A model generated the notes under the pieces. It made no database searches. It worked only from the letters and a program-made list of their open reading frames with translations, and was not told the origin of the DNA. A DNA stretch of 64,000 bases from Lachnospiraceae bacterium (GTDB lineage Bacteria > Bacillota > Clostridia > Lachnospirales > Lachnospiraceae). The translations under genes were made by a program, and so were the position numbers. Of this stretch, positions 1-10,100 are shown piece by piece. Within the stretch, counting starts at the first letter, position 1. Each line of letters starts with the position of its first letter. The DNA is taken from NCBI GenBank assembly GCA_015056885.1, contig SVFL01000005.1, forward strand, positions 1 through 64,000, given 5' to 3'.

Positions 1-127
1 TGGCATCCGTTACCGTATGCAGCCAGCCGTTCTTGTAGTAAGTATAACGAACGATTTCACCGCCGGGATAGGTTAACGCAATTAAGTTACCGATTTCGTC
101 GTAGCTATACTGAACAGTATTACCCTT
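1..127 (-). pseudogene. RHS/YD-repeat core fragment, exact copy of part of the giant toxin gene
   Basis: Every base from 1 to 127 is identical to 6036-6162, inside the YD core of the giant gene, in the same orientation. It encodes YD repeats around a YSYDEIGNLIALTYPGGE motif. Identity stops abruptly at 127/128, and the minus-strand frame upstream meets a stop within a few codons, so this copy has no start of its own. It is the beginning of a start-less core fragment that runs off the left edge of the window. Such fragments precede orphan C-terminal tips in RHS/WapA loci and supply homology for tip exchange; that role is inferred. Confidence 0.85.
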
Positions 128-135
128 TAGGTGGC

Positions 136-167
136 GTCAAGGAAAATGTTACAAAATTGTTACATTT
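136..167. repeat. 32-bp direct repeat, copy 1
   Basis: These 32 bases recur exactly at 3314-3345 in the same orientation. The unit contains a short tandem (TGTTACAAAAT followed by TGTTACATTT). It lies 8 bp outside the duplicated YD fragment. Nested short repeats of this kind are known at the ends of some insertion sequences, for example the IS21 family, so it may be a relict IS end. That identification is only inference. Confidence 0.85.
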
Positions 168-177
168 AGAACAAACT

Positions 178-720
178 TCAATGTTTGATGGTTATGTTCT
201 CATATATACTTGTTTTCTCTGTTGTATGACAGTTTTTAACCTCCACTAAAAATTCATGGGGTTCATAATAGTTATACTTTTTATATTTATTCTCAGGAAC
301 ATTCGATTGTGTCATGGTCACTGTTTCTGCATCAATAAAACATAAAATGATTTCAGAAAACATTCGTAGCATTTCTTCGTGGCTCATTTCTCGCAAGTCA
401 CCTTCATATACAACATTATTGTAAACATCACTTGAAGTATATGTTCCTTTGGAACCTTCATCAATGAACATTATTTCCACATCATGCGCAAATATAGATG
501 TGTGAATACCATAAAAATTAATAAAGAGATTTTCATAATTCCCATCAAACACTATTGTTCCAATATTTTCCACTGAATCAATTTCAATTTCATCTCCGTC
601 TTCTGATAAATATCTAACCATTTTTTCATCCCACAAGTTTTTGATTAGATATTCTACCATATTTTTTTTAATTTCTTCGTTACTGAATTTCATACAGTAT
701 TCTTTATAATTCTCACTCAT
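178..720 (-). CDS. Probable immunity protein of the orphan deaminase-like tip
   Basis: A 180-aa acidic cytosolic-looking protein without signal peptide or membrane segment. I recognise no family. The start at 720 is chosen because its ATG overlaps the stop of the upstream toxin-tip frame in an ATGA arrangement (720-717) and is preceded by an AAAGGA ribosome site. Extending to 780 would add 20 residues inside the toxin frame. Tight coupling directly after a toxin-tip frame is the usual arrangement of polymorphic-toxin immunity genes, so neutralisation of that tip is inferred from position alone. The sequence is AT-rich compared with the YD core, as is common for exchanged tip/immunity cassettes. 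Confidence 0.6.
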   Translation of the reverse strand: MSENYKEYCMKFSNEEIKKNMVEYLIKNLWDEKMVRYLSEDGDEIEIDSVENIGTIVFDGNYENLFINFYGIHTSIFAHDVEIMFIDEGSKGTYTSSDVYNNVVYEGDLREMSHEEMLRMFSEIILCFIDAETVTMTQSNVPENKYKKYNYYEPHEFLVEVKNCHTTEKTSIYENITIKH

Positions 721-1124
721 TGAAATGTTGTTCCTTTCACAAATTGATTTTGAGGATATTTTGTTTGACATCTGGCACAAACCGGTATAACCTCATTGTT
801 TCTTGGTCTGATGGCAGGTGTCATAATAATATTAGCATTCGTATTTCCACCTAATCCTCTGAAAACAATATCCTCTGCACATGTAGCATTACCTTTGTAT
901 GTTCTACTATTTTTTACTCCTGCATAGACCTCTCCTGTCCGAATATCCACACCTGCAACAACAGTAGCAATATTGCTTTGCTGCGTTTTACTAAGGCATT
1001 GAATTCTTGCAACCTCCGCATCCCTTGCTGCAATAGCCTTGGCAATATTATCATCTAATTTTTGATAATACTCATCTGGTAAGAATAGCTCTGTCTCTCT
1101 ACCACTCTTGACATAGACTCTTAA
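717..1124 (-). pseudogene. Orphan toxin tip, YwqJ/WapA-type deaminase-like, no start codon
   Basis: The open frame begins directly after stop codons at 1125-1130 and gives about 135 residues without a plausible start; a GTG at 950 would retain only the last 77. The C-terminal half has a CAE motif (ATCAEDIVFRGLGG) and, about 35 residues later, PVCARC. This CAE plus PxCxxC pairing is the zinc-site signature of YwqJ-like bacterial toxin deaminases. The N-terminal part (LFLPDEYYQKLDDNIAKAIA) resembles a pre-toxin linker. The frame is cut off close to the 3' side of the IS110 element, consistent with an orphan tip detached from its RHS core. The toxin family is tentative; the absence of an intact gene is clear. 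Confidence 0.6.
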
Positions 1125-1229
1125 CTATTATATTTATCCAAGCCGATGTCCCTACCTCGAAAAATGAATACACTTCTCAAAGCTGACCGTTTCATCAACT
1201 AAAATTTTACTACATATTTGCCATTATTT

Positions 1230-2465
1230 CTACATATTTTCGCCAGTATTTTCCGCTACTGGCATGCGGTACTCCGTACCGTTCTTTAACATTCCATAAA
1301 TGATACTGATTAAGCGTCTGGAAATACAAATCAGTGCCTGCTGGCTTGTCTTACCTTCTGATTTACGCTTCTCATAGTACGCCCGAAAAGCGGGATGTCT
1401 TGGTGTACCCTTAGAAGATATCTGCACCATCTGGATTGCAAGGAAATAAATGGTTGCCTGCAATCGTCTGTTACCTTGCTTAGTGGCTACATCTTTCCCC
1501 TTACCGCTGGAGGATAAATGAAGTGGTGCAATCCCGGCGAACTGTGCCAGCTTATTGGCATTACTAAAGCGTTTGATATCACCAATCTCTGCAAGAATCT
1601 TCACTGCTGTGATGACATTTACACCGGGAATGGTTGTAAGTGTGCAACCCAGCATTTCATACATCTGTTCCAGCATCTTGTCTACTTCTGCCAGTTGGCT
1701 GTCATAGTGCTGTAAATCACTGACAATACTAAGCGTCACCATATCCCTTGCATCTTGATAAGCATTGTTTTTAACCTTATCACTGGCTACCGCATCCAAG
1801 ATTTTCTCACAGGTTTTAGTGGAGCATTTGTTATGACTGACAGGAACAAGTTCTGCTCGCAAATCTTCCACAGACTTACCCTTCAAATACTTTCTGGATG
1901 GGTAATGCTCCCAGAAGTACAACGCTGTAGGTCTGCTGATATCATTGAAAAATTGCTTGTAAGACGGATACGCTATATGCAACTGCTCATGTAACTGATT
2001 GACCAATCTCGTCCGTTGCTTCATGATGTTGTCTCTTCGATGCACCAACTGTCCAAGTGACCAGTACGCGTCATTGGGGCAGGCGTCCGGCAGTTTATCC
2101 AGCATATTTAGAGTTGCAAGGGCAATGGCTTCTGCATCATCACTATCGCTTTTACGATACATGGCACCTCTGTGCTTTGCCTGTCGATGCGAGATAGCGG
2201 TGTTTACATCCTTAACCACATAACCCTTGTCAATCAGCCAGACCGCTAAGGCTCTGCCGTAACCATAGGCATTCTCCAAACCATAGACTACTTCTTTTCC
2301 ATCTGTATTACATTTTTTTACTTTAGTAACCAGCTTAGGAAAATCGGCTGGTCTGTTGGCAAAAGTAATTTCGCCCAGCTTTTGATTGTAGCAGTCAATC
2401 ATAACTGCTGTGTGGGTCTCTTTGTGTAAATCAATACCCACATAGATAAAATCTTCTTTTGTCAT
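1230..2465 (-). CDS. IS110-family DEDD transposase/recombinase
   Basis: A 411-aa transposase with both IS110 domains. The N-terminal RuvC-like DEDD domain starts with YVGIDLHKETH (first Asp) and contains GLENAYGYGRALAVWL (Glu) and KSDSDDAEAIAL (Asp pair). The C-terminal Tnp20 domain has LTTIPGVNVITAVKILAEIG and APLHLSSSGKG, which carries the conserved serine. The start at 2465 has GGAG 8 nt upstream and is preferred over an in-frame codon at 2495. Length and domain order are normal, so the gene appears intact. IS110 enzymes are known to use an element-encoded bridge RNA; whether this copy is active is unknown. Confidence 0.93.
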   Translation of the reverse strand: MTKEDFIYVGIDLHKETHTAVMIDCYNQKLGEITFANRPADFPKLVTKVKKCNTDGKEVVYGLENAYGYGRALAVWLIDKGYVVKDVNTAISHRQAKHRGAMYRKSDSDDAEAIALATLNMLDKLPDACPNDAYWSLGQLVHRRDNIMKQRTRLVNQLHEQLHIAYPSYKQFFNDISRPTALYFWEHYPSRKYLKGKSVEDLRAELVPVSHNKCSTKTCEKILDAVASDKVKNNAYQDARDMVTLSIVSDLQHYDSQLAEVDKMLEQMYEMLGCTLTTIPGVNVITAVKILAEIGDIKRFSNANKLAQFAGIAPLHLSSSGKGKDVATKQGNRRLQATIYFLAIQMVQISSKGTPRHPAFRAYYEKRKSEGKTSQQALICISRRLISIIYGMLKNGTEYRMPVAENTGENM

Positions 2466-2485
2466 AAAATCAACTCCAATCTCAA

Positions 2486-2740
2486 TGTTTGGCAAAATAG
2501 TGGCAATCTCAACTGTTAAGCATCTTTCTCGGAATTACGCATCTTTCAGCAACCAAGTGTGCAAGAGTGGTATAGCCTATCCACTTCTGGTCAGACGCAA
2601 AGCATCCCTTAAAGGAACACCGCTGACTTTCATGGAGATGGATACATCCTGCAGAACACAGGACACGAAGCAGAAGAAATCTCCTTCGTGGTGTGTGATG
2701 TTAACTCTGAACAGAAAAGGTTGCAAGTCAATTTTTTGAT
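2486..2740 (-). ncRNA. Candidate IS110 bridge RNA region
   Basis: The 5' non-coding segment of the IS110 element, upstream of the transposase, where IS110-group elements encode their bridge RNA. On the minus strand it can fold a CACGAAG/CTTCGTG stem (2664-2670 with 2684-2690) carrying a 13-nt loop, next to a TCCTG/CAGGA hairpin. This resembles the stem-internal-loop design of bridge RNAs. No guide-target match was established, so the call rests on position and foldability. Confidence 0.3.
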
Positions 2741-2760
2741 TTTAGAGCAGATTTTTTATA

Positions 2761-3313
2761 TAAACCACTAAAAAATGAGCAGAATAGGCTTTATGCCATA
2801 GAGCAAAAACAGAAGAAAAACGGTAATAATGCACAAATTTACTATCTGAGCATACAAAACAGCTTTCTCTTGCCCCTGTGAGAGCCTGTGTTGCCCCTGT
2901 GTGCGATTTTAAGACCAAAGTCGAGGTAGTTACCCATAATGGAATATTTAAGCCTTGTTGGGGAAATGTGAAAGAAGTAACTTTTCGAAAATATAAGAAA
3001 AATGTTAGGGTCGAAAATAGTGCAGGTTAAAGGCTTTATGCCGCCAAGGACGGCATAAGCCGATGAACACCCACCGGCAGAGCCGTTGGAAGAAATGTGG
3101 TATGGCATAACTTTCTCTACTGTTCAGGAATTTGTTATGCTTTGGGACAATTTTATCGGAATTACCATGTAACAGAAAAATCGAGAATGTTCCATGACGG
3201 TTGTCGCCAATAAAACATTCCCGATTCTGTGTTTTTGTTTAGGTATTACGAGAACTTTTCATCCCCCTTATACCCCCTGGTAAGTGCCATTGTAACATGG
3301 GTGTTTGAGGATA
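2761..3313. other. Palindrome-rich non-coding stretch
   Basis: No convincing gene. It holds an 8-bp perfect stem (TTATGCCG/CGGCATAA, about 3036-3058), an inverted GCATAAC/GTTATGC pair (about 3105-3141) and a bulged stem pairing 3172-3191 with 3214-3230. There is also an 11-bp direct repeat, TTGCCCCTGTG, near 2870-2902, and the 12-mer AGGCTTTATGCC occurs near 2787 and 3032. An 88-codon minus-strand frame (2842-3108) lacks a ribosome site and runs through a hairpin. I take the stretch to be mobile-element debris. Confidence 0.45.
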
Positions 3314-3345
3314 GTCAAGGAAAATGTTACAAAATTGTTACATTT
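3314..3345. repeat. 32-bp direct repeat, copy 2
   Basis: Exact second copy of the unit at 136-167, same orientation. The two copies bracket 3.1 kb containing the orphan tip, its immunity gene and the IS110 element. Confidence 0.85.
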
Positions 3346-3445
3346 CAATTTGTGTCATCTTCTAACTCATCACAGCTGGCTCTTAATACTTACTATGCAA
3401 TTTGAGTCTGGATAACTTTAAGTAGAGACATATTAAATATGCTTG

Positions 3446-3778
3446 CTACTTCACTTTGTAATTTGAACAAAATAACAAGGCTTCATCCAGAGCACTAATC
3501 ACATCATCTTTTTGCATTGTATCATCATGAAAACTATATATTGGTGTTATCTCTTCTAAATCTGATACCGCTATATCCATTGCCTCAAAATACACGAATA
3601 GGTACGGAACATACTGTGAATTAGTCACTGAAAGCTGTGCCATACAATTTTGAAAATCAAAATCAATGATTATCATTGTTTTTTGATAGCATAATTTCGT
3701 CTCGGTTCAGGAGCTTTGATAACACCCTTTTCATTCTAAAACTGATGCTTTTATAATCTCATAATTATAATCACTCAT
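3446..3778 (-). pseudogene. Second immunity-type gene, broken by two frameshifts
   Basis: An ATG at 3778 sits behind AGGAG and only 7 nt after the SMI1/KNR4 gene. It encodes MSDYNYEIIKASVLE and then stops. A neighbouring frame continues with EKGVIKAPEPRRNYAIKKQ and stops. A third frame carries the last 76 residues (MIIIDFDFQNCMAQ to SNYKVK). Joined, these give a coherent protein of about 110 aa with no known domain. The position directly behind an immunity gene suggests a decayed immunity gene for a tip no longer present. It is probably a pseudogene, although a single sequencing error cannot explain two shifts. Confidence 0.6.
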
Positions 3779-3785
3779 AATGCTC

Positions 3786-4187
3786 CTAATACTGCAACTT
3801 ATGCGAACATAATCTATCGACAAAATCACCAAAATTAACAGCAATTATTTTTGCATAATTTCTTTCTAGACAGTCCATTGGAATTGATACTATTTCTTCG
3901 CTTTTTTTATCAAACGCAAAAGCAATACCGCATCCATCTGATGCAAAAGGAATTAAACCATCTAAATTTTCTATATCTTCATAATAAAAAATAATATCAT
4001 TTAGATTCCAGAAATCAATATAAAAATCACCTATTTTACCATATCCACCATCTACAGTTTTTAATATTTCTCTATAATCTGTCGGGAAATGCCAATTTAT
4101 TTCTTTTTCAAAATCTGCAATATCTTTCTCTGACAAACCTATTGATTCATTAGTTTCTATTGTTTTAATTATTTCTTGTATATTCAT
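3786..4187 (-). CDS. SMI1/KNR4 (SUKH) family immunity protein
   Basis: A 133-aa cytosolic protein of the SUKH superfamily. It shows the family pattern near residues 20-50: EKDIADFEKEI, then HFPTDYREILKTVDGG, followed by a FYIDFWNLNDI strand and a GLIPFASDGCGIAFAFD segment. SUKH proteins are immunity factors that bind and block nuclease toxin tips, frequently of the HNH type. Its ATG lies 4 nt after the stop of the giant toxin gene, and its ribosome site (AAAGGA) is within the last toxin codons, so translation is probably coupled. Context and family together make it the cognate immunity protein of the HNH tip encoded just upstream. Confidence 0.9.
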   Translation of the reverse strand: MNIQEIIKTIETNESIGLSEKDIADFEKEINWHFPTDYREILKTVDGGYGKIGDFYIDFWNLNDIIFYYEDIENLDGLIPFASDGCGIAFAFDKKSEEIVSIPMDCLERNYAKIIAVNFGDFVDRLCSHKLQY

Positions 4188-4191
4188 CTCA

Positions 4192-7100
4192 TTAGTTCAA
4201 TCCTTTCTTTACTTCGTCTCGTATTTTATTCCACCAAGGCGTTACATATCTTCTATGAACTTGTGATTGAATTGCTGTTTTATTATTTATATCAGTTGGG
4301 CTTCCACCCATTTTTACTGGTTCAATCTCGTGAATTTCTAACCCATTATTAGCATAATAAGGATCAGCTGACCTCATGTTTCTATTGAATGTATTTGCTG
4401 AATCTCTAGCAGAATTATACTCATCTCCTTCAAGAAATGTCCACACCTTATTTTTGTCAGGAACTGGAACGTAATCATCTGGATAGTTTGACCAATCCTT
4501 TATAATAAAAGTACCTTTTTCTTTATCAACTATCTCAACTATTGAAGAACTACCACTCTTTCTCTTAAATGCATCTAGATTAAGATACCCACCATTATTC
4601 ATTGGAGGTATTTCAATATCCAGTTTTTCCACCAGCTTTGCAGAGTCGTCACCAAACCCTACCGCCGCAAGTGCCGTAGCCGCCACATAGTACTTGTACA
4701 CAAAATATTCCTCAACGGTATGCCAGCCCATGGGCTCGCCGTTGACAAAATACTTCTGCCACATTGCCTGACCGGATTTAAGGGCATTTGTACCATTCTG
4801 GAGAAACTCTACACCATTGAACAGGAAAGAACAGCCAACATCCAGTGCTCTGCCTACCTTCGCCATTTTACCAAATTTGGCACTGGTTGCTGCAAGCTTT
4901 CCAATGTTTCCTACGCCAAATGTAACCAGACTTACTGCTGCAAGAGCTGTCATACCTTCATCATGGTCTACAAAGGCATATACTACCAGATCCCATATGT
5001 TTGCAAACAATCCAATGGGAGTGGGAAACAGTCCCACTAACGCCAGTATGCCATGCAGCAGCGTCGTATCAGGAGTATCACCGGTATACATACCATTTGA
5101 TGGTGACAGTCCAAAGGGGTCGGTGTAGCTTACCGGATTACCCTGTACATAGCTGTACCGGTTCAGGCTCTGGCTATTGCTCATGCTGCCTGTCAGAATA
5201 TCCTGATTCACAAAGCGCTTAATCTCAGGATTATAATAGCGCTGGCGCATGTAGTACAGGCCGTTGCTGTCAGTGGTTACACCACAACGTCCATTGTAGA
5301 GATAACTGGTAAGACTGTTGTCACCGCTTAAAAGCTCGCCATATACACCGTACGTGTAAGACGCAATCACTTCTCCCCAACGGTTGGTCAGCTTCATGGT
5401 GCTGCCCAGGTTGTTGTAGTGGTGATACTGGTAACTGTCACCGGTATACTCACAAATCAGTCCCTTACCAAATATACGAATGGTAGGTTCACTTACCTCA
5501 CCGCTCTCACATTCCGTACGTGTACTGGTGAGTACACGGCTTAAGCCGGAAGATACCGTATCCACCACATACTCCTCAAGGTATTCGTAGGTCTCCATGG
5601 CGATACGGTTGTTCTCCGCATCGTACTTATAACAGATATCTCCTGCCTCTACCAGACGGTTTCTGCAGTCGTAGACCAGTTCACTCATGACACCGTTCAC
5701 CGGTCCGTAGGTCATGTTGCCATCGGCGTCGTAGCGGACATCCTTGCCATTGTAACGGATGAGACGGTTCTCTTTATCATAGACCATCTCCGCACTGCTT
5801 AAGCGGCTGATGCCCTCCTCCGTCACAGTAGTCTCGGTACCCTCGATGGTGGTTACATTACCGTTGTCATCATAGCTGTAAGTGAACTCCGTCAGGACTT
5901 CCTCGCCCCGGACATCCTTCTGGCTTACCAGAAGCCCCGCTTCGTTAAAGGTGCAGATTTCCTCCGTACCGTTGGGACGCTCCGTATGTATCAGGTTACC
6001 TCTTGCGTCATAAGTATACTTGGTAACCTTGCCCTTGGCATCCGTTACCGTATGCAGCCAGCCGTTCTTGTAGTAAGTATAACGAACGATTTCACCGCCG
6101 GGATAGGTTAACGCAATTAAGTTACCGATTTCGTCGTAGCTATACTGAACAGTATTACCCTTGTAATCGGTATACTCCGTGACACGGTTCAAGGCATCAT
6201 ACTTCCGGCTGATAGTACCCTGGTCGTCGGTTACCGTAAGGACATTGCCGTTGGGGTCGTAAGTATAATGGACCGTGCCCAGCTCGTCCGTTACGGAAGT
6301 GACGCGTCCCACCTTGTCGTAAGTGTACGTGGTCGCCTGGCCTCTTGCATTCAGTGACTCTTCCAGAAGACCTGCCGCGTTGTAGGTGTAGCTGTAACGG
6401 TTGCCCAGAGGACTTACCGACTCCACCATCTGTCCCATGGAATCGTAGGCATACTCCGTCACACCTCCGTTGGCATCGGTAAGAGTTTCAACATTACCTT
6501 GCCTGTCATAGGTTGCCTTCGTTACACCACCCATGGCATCTGTGACAGAATTTATACGTCCCAGCTTATCATAACGAAAGCTTGTGGTATGTTTGCCGGA
6601 GTTCAGCCACGTCACACTCTCCAGAAGATTACCCATCTCGTCGTAGTCATACTCCGTATCCACGCCCAGTGCATCTGTGGAACGCTCCAGTCTGCCCATC
6701 TCATCATACGCGTTGGTCTGGGTCACGTTACCCTCTGCATCGATGACTTCCACAACATTCCCCAGTTCATCATACTTCACTCTAGTAATGTTGCCCATCT
6801 CATCTTTCGTAGAGATAACCCTGCCCAGTTCGTCGTAAGTATAGCTGATAACATAAACCTCACCGTTCTTGGTTCTGGTGTAGGCACTTGTCATACGGTT
6901 CAGGGAATCATACTCCATCTGAACTGTAACACCGGCTGCATTGGTCTTGCTGATACAATTGCCGTTGGCATCGTACTCATACGTAGTGGTATTGCCGTTG
7001 GCATCTGTCTCTGCTACAAGACGACCATAAATATCATACTCATAGCTCCATGCATTACCAAGCGCATCCCGCTCCTCCGTTACATTGCCTCTGGCATCGT

Positions 7101-10100
7101 ACTTGTAGGAGGTAACATTACCGTCTCTACCCTCCGTGGCGATAACCTTCCATGCCTCATTATAAGTATGGGTAATTGTACTTCCATCGGGATAGGTGGT
7201 ACAGTACAGGTTACCATTGGGATAATACTGATACTCTGTGGTATTACCATCGGCATCGCTCTCAGAGATTCTTTGACCCAACAAGTCGTAACTGTAGCCA
7301 AAGGTACTGCCGTCTGTCAGGGTCTCGCTGATTACATTTCCGGCATCATCGTAAGAAGTATTTGTAACCGAACCGTCCGGGTACTCCACTGAGGTACATC
7401 TGCCCAGAGAATCATAATTGTAACTGACTTCACTTCCATCCGGATAAATCTCTGCCAATTTCCTGCCCAGAATGTCATATTCATAGGATGTAGTATTACC
7501 CTGTGCATCTGTCATGGACAACATATTGCCCAGATAATCGTAGGTATACACAGTAGTATTACCCTGTGCATCTGTAGTTCTGAGTAAATGGCCCAACTCA
7601 TCATATTCATTTTCCGTCACATTTCCCTGACTGTCAATAGTCCGAATACAATTCCCCATACCATCATAGGCGTATTCTGTGGTATTTCCCTTGAAATCGG
7701 TGACAGAACTGATTAATCCGTCGGAATAGGTATACTCAATACTTCCCAGTCCTTCAATCTTCTCCCGCACCAGCTGTCCGTCTGAATTGTACTCATACGT
7801 AGAACATAACCCTGCCATGTCCGTCATGGAGGTCATAAGATTGTTATTGTCGTAGGTATACGATGCTGTACGCCCCTCTGTTGCATCTATGGTCAGTACA
7901 TTGCCCCTGCTGTCATAGGTCATTTCGGTAGTAAGATTTCCCTTATCCGTAAAGGAAATCATATTGCCGTTGTCGTCATACTCCTTAAACACAGAGTTTC
8001 CTGCCGGGTCTGTCTGACTAATCTGATTACCCTGTTTATCGTAACCATACCGGAATACACCACCATCCGCATTGATTACCTTTACAATCCGCCCTGCACT
8101 GTCGGTTTCCAGATACTTGGCTCCCCCATCATCAATAACTTCCACCACATTATTGCCACTATTGTCAGTGCTATAGCTCAGCGTCATGACTGCGCCATGG
8201 GCATCCACCTGACGAACCACTCTTCCCTGCTCATCATATTCGTTTGTGACGATAACGCCATCCGGACCATTTTCTGACACCAGATGATGCAACGCATCAT
8301 AAGAGTAATTCACATTATACCCCTGCACGTTAGTAAGAGCTACCAGATTGCCCTCCCCATCATACTTCATATAGATTGCACGGTCATTATCATCCGACAC
8401 GCCTACAAGCATATGCTCCTTGTCATAATGCAGATACAGTCGCTTCCCTGAGATATCTTCCGTAATGGTAGTCTTATTCTTGTCATGAATCAGACTGAGC
8501 GACTTTCCTGTGGTCTCAACCAACTTCGTAAGCTTCCCGTCCTTATCGAAGTAATAACCAAATCCATTAGGCGCAGTCACTGTATAACTGCCATCTTTGT
8601 AGCGAACCAGACTGTAATTCTCCATTCCCTCGCTGATGCATTGATAACGCTCTGTAGGGCGGATTGTTTCCGTTGACAGATAAGCCTTTCCACCCTTCAC
8701 ACTGCCATAATATTGATTATTATAGGATGATTCATTTACAAAATTATAATACGCATCCGGACCTGTATAGAACCTGATTAGACCGCCCAGCTTCTCAATA
8801 CGATATTCGAAACTATGGCTCCAGCCATAACCGGCTTCACCCTTTTTGTCTGCTGACAGAGAATTGTAATTCAAATCCACACTTAACTGTGAACCACCTG
8901 AGACAGACAAAACACTAATATCCTCAGTAAAAGAACCGGTAGGAATATGTATGGGATCACCGTAATAACTATAAGAATACTCCTGCTCAAAATATACTTG
9001 CCGTGAAACATGAGACTTAATAGGTTCTATTGTAACCTTAACACCTAAATTTTCTCCCTCTAATACTTCTTTAAACGCCTTGATTAATTCATAATAGACT
9101 CTGTCCGGGCTATATTTGGAATCCGGTGATTGGCGGAAAGTCTCCTTATAAGTTCCATAGAACGTCTGTCCCGGATAAAGCGTATCAAAGGTAATTCGGT
9201 TTCCATCCTGCATAATAATAGTCTGACTGATGGTACTGGGATCAGAACACCTGAATTCATATGATTCCTCAATCATCGTACCATCCGCATCATCTACCAT
9301 TTGGAAAATCTGATCCGGACTTTCATAACTTCCAATAGAAGTTGTCAGATTATAAAAGGGTCTGTCTGATTCATTAATAATTTGAAATTGAATATAATAA
9401 TCCTCACCGACATATGCCCTTTCCTCCGGCATAATCTTAATATGCAGACCTTCTCCTGTTTGTACTTCAAATGCAGCCTCGGTTTCAAACTGTGCAGACA
9501 CCGGCTCGTTAAAAGGCATCAATGTACCTGCAAAATCTGCCGTCAGATTATAGGAACCGCTTTCATCGCCTGCAACTACCCAGCTTACAGATTTACCCGA
9601 TTGTCCTGGAATAGAACCCATAAATTGTGTCAGTTCCTGCCCTTGTATCGTCTTGGCTAAGCTGAGACCACTCTCCGGCAAATTTAAGGTTGTATTGGAA
9701 TTTTCTATTACAAACTCATTATCCGCAGCATTAAACACCCCTAACTGAACCTCGTACATTTCCTTCAGCCATGAAACTGACTGAGTGGTTGTAACATAAG
9801 CAAGAATCGGCTTATCGCCTCCATACCTATCAACATCCTCTTCTTCCGGTAAAAACATCCCAAGCTTTCCGCCAAATGGGAAAATATACTCATAAAGAGT
9901 TGGTCCTCCATATCCTCCTTTACCTCGATTAGTCTTTATTATCTCAACAGGAATCCAGTGCTCCTGCAGCACTACCGTAAACCTAAATTTATAGCAATGC
10001 ATATTGTCAGGATCTGAGAAATCCACCCCTGCCTCAGCCATCTCAGCCAACGACATCCGATGGACAGAAATATCTCCGACCACCAATTCATCCTGTACAA

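Larger units (their letters stand above)
1130..2760 (-). mobile_element. IS110-family insertion sequence (boundaries approximate)
   Basis: The element contains a full-length DEDD transposase gene and about 300 bp of non-coding DNA upstream of it. IS110 elements lack clear terminal inverted repeats, so the ends cannot be fixed by eye. I place them between the orphan-tip frame and the palindrome-rich non-coding stretch. The element sits inside the debris of the toxin locus. Confidence 0.6.

Noticed and set aside
2842..3108. 88-codon minus-strand open frame beside the IS110
   Set aside because: No ribosome site, no known family, and it reads straight through an 8-bp perfect stem-loop in palindrome-rich DNA.
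6499..7392. 297-codon plus-strand open frame within the YD core
   Set aside because: Repetitive low-complexity product mirroring the YD repeats on the other strand, with no start signal.
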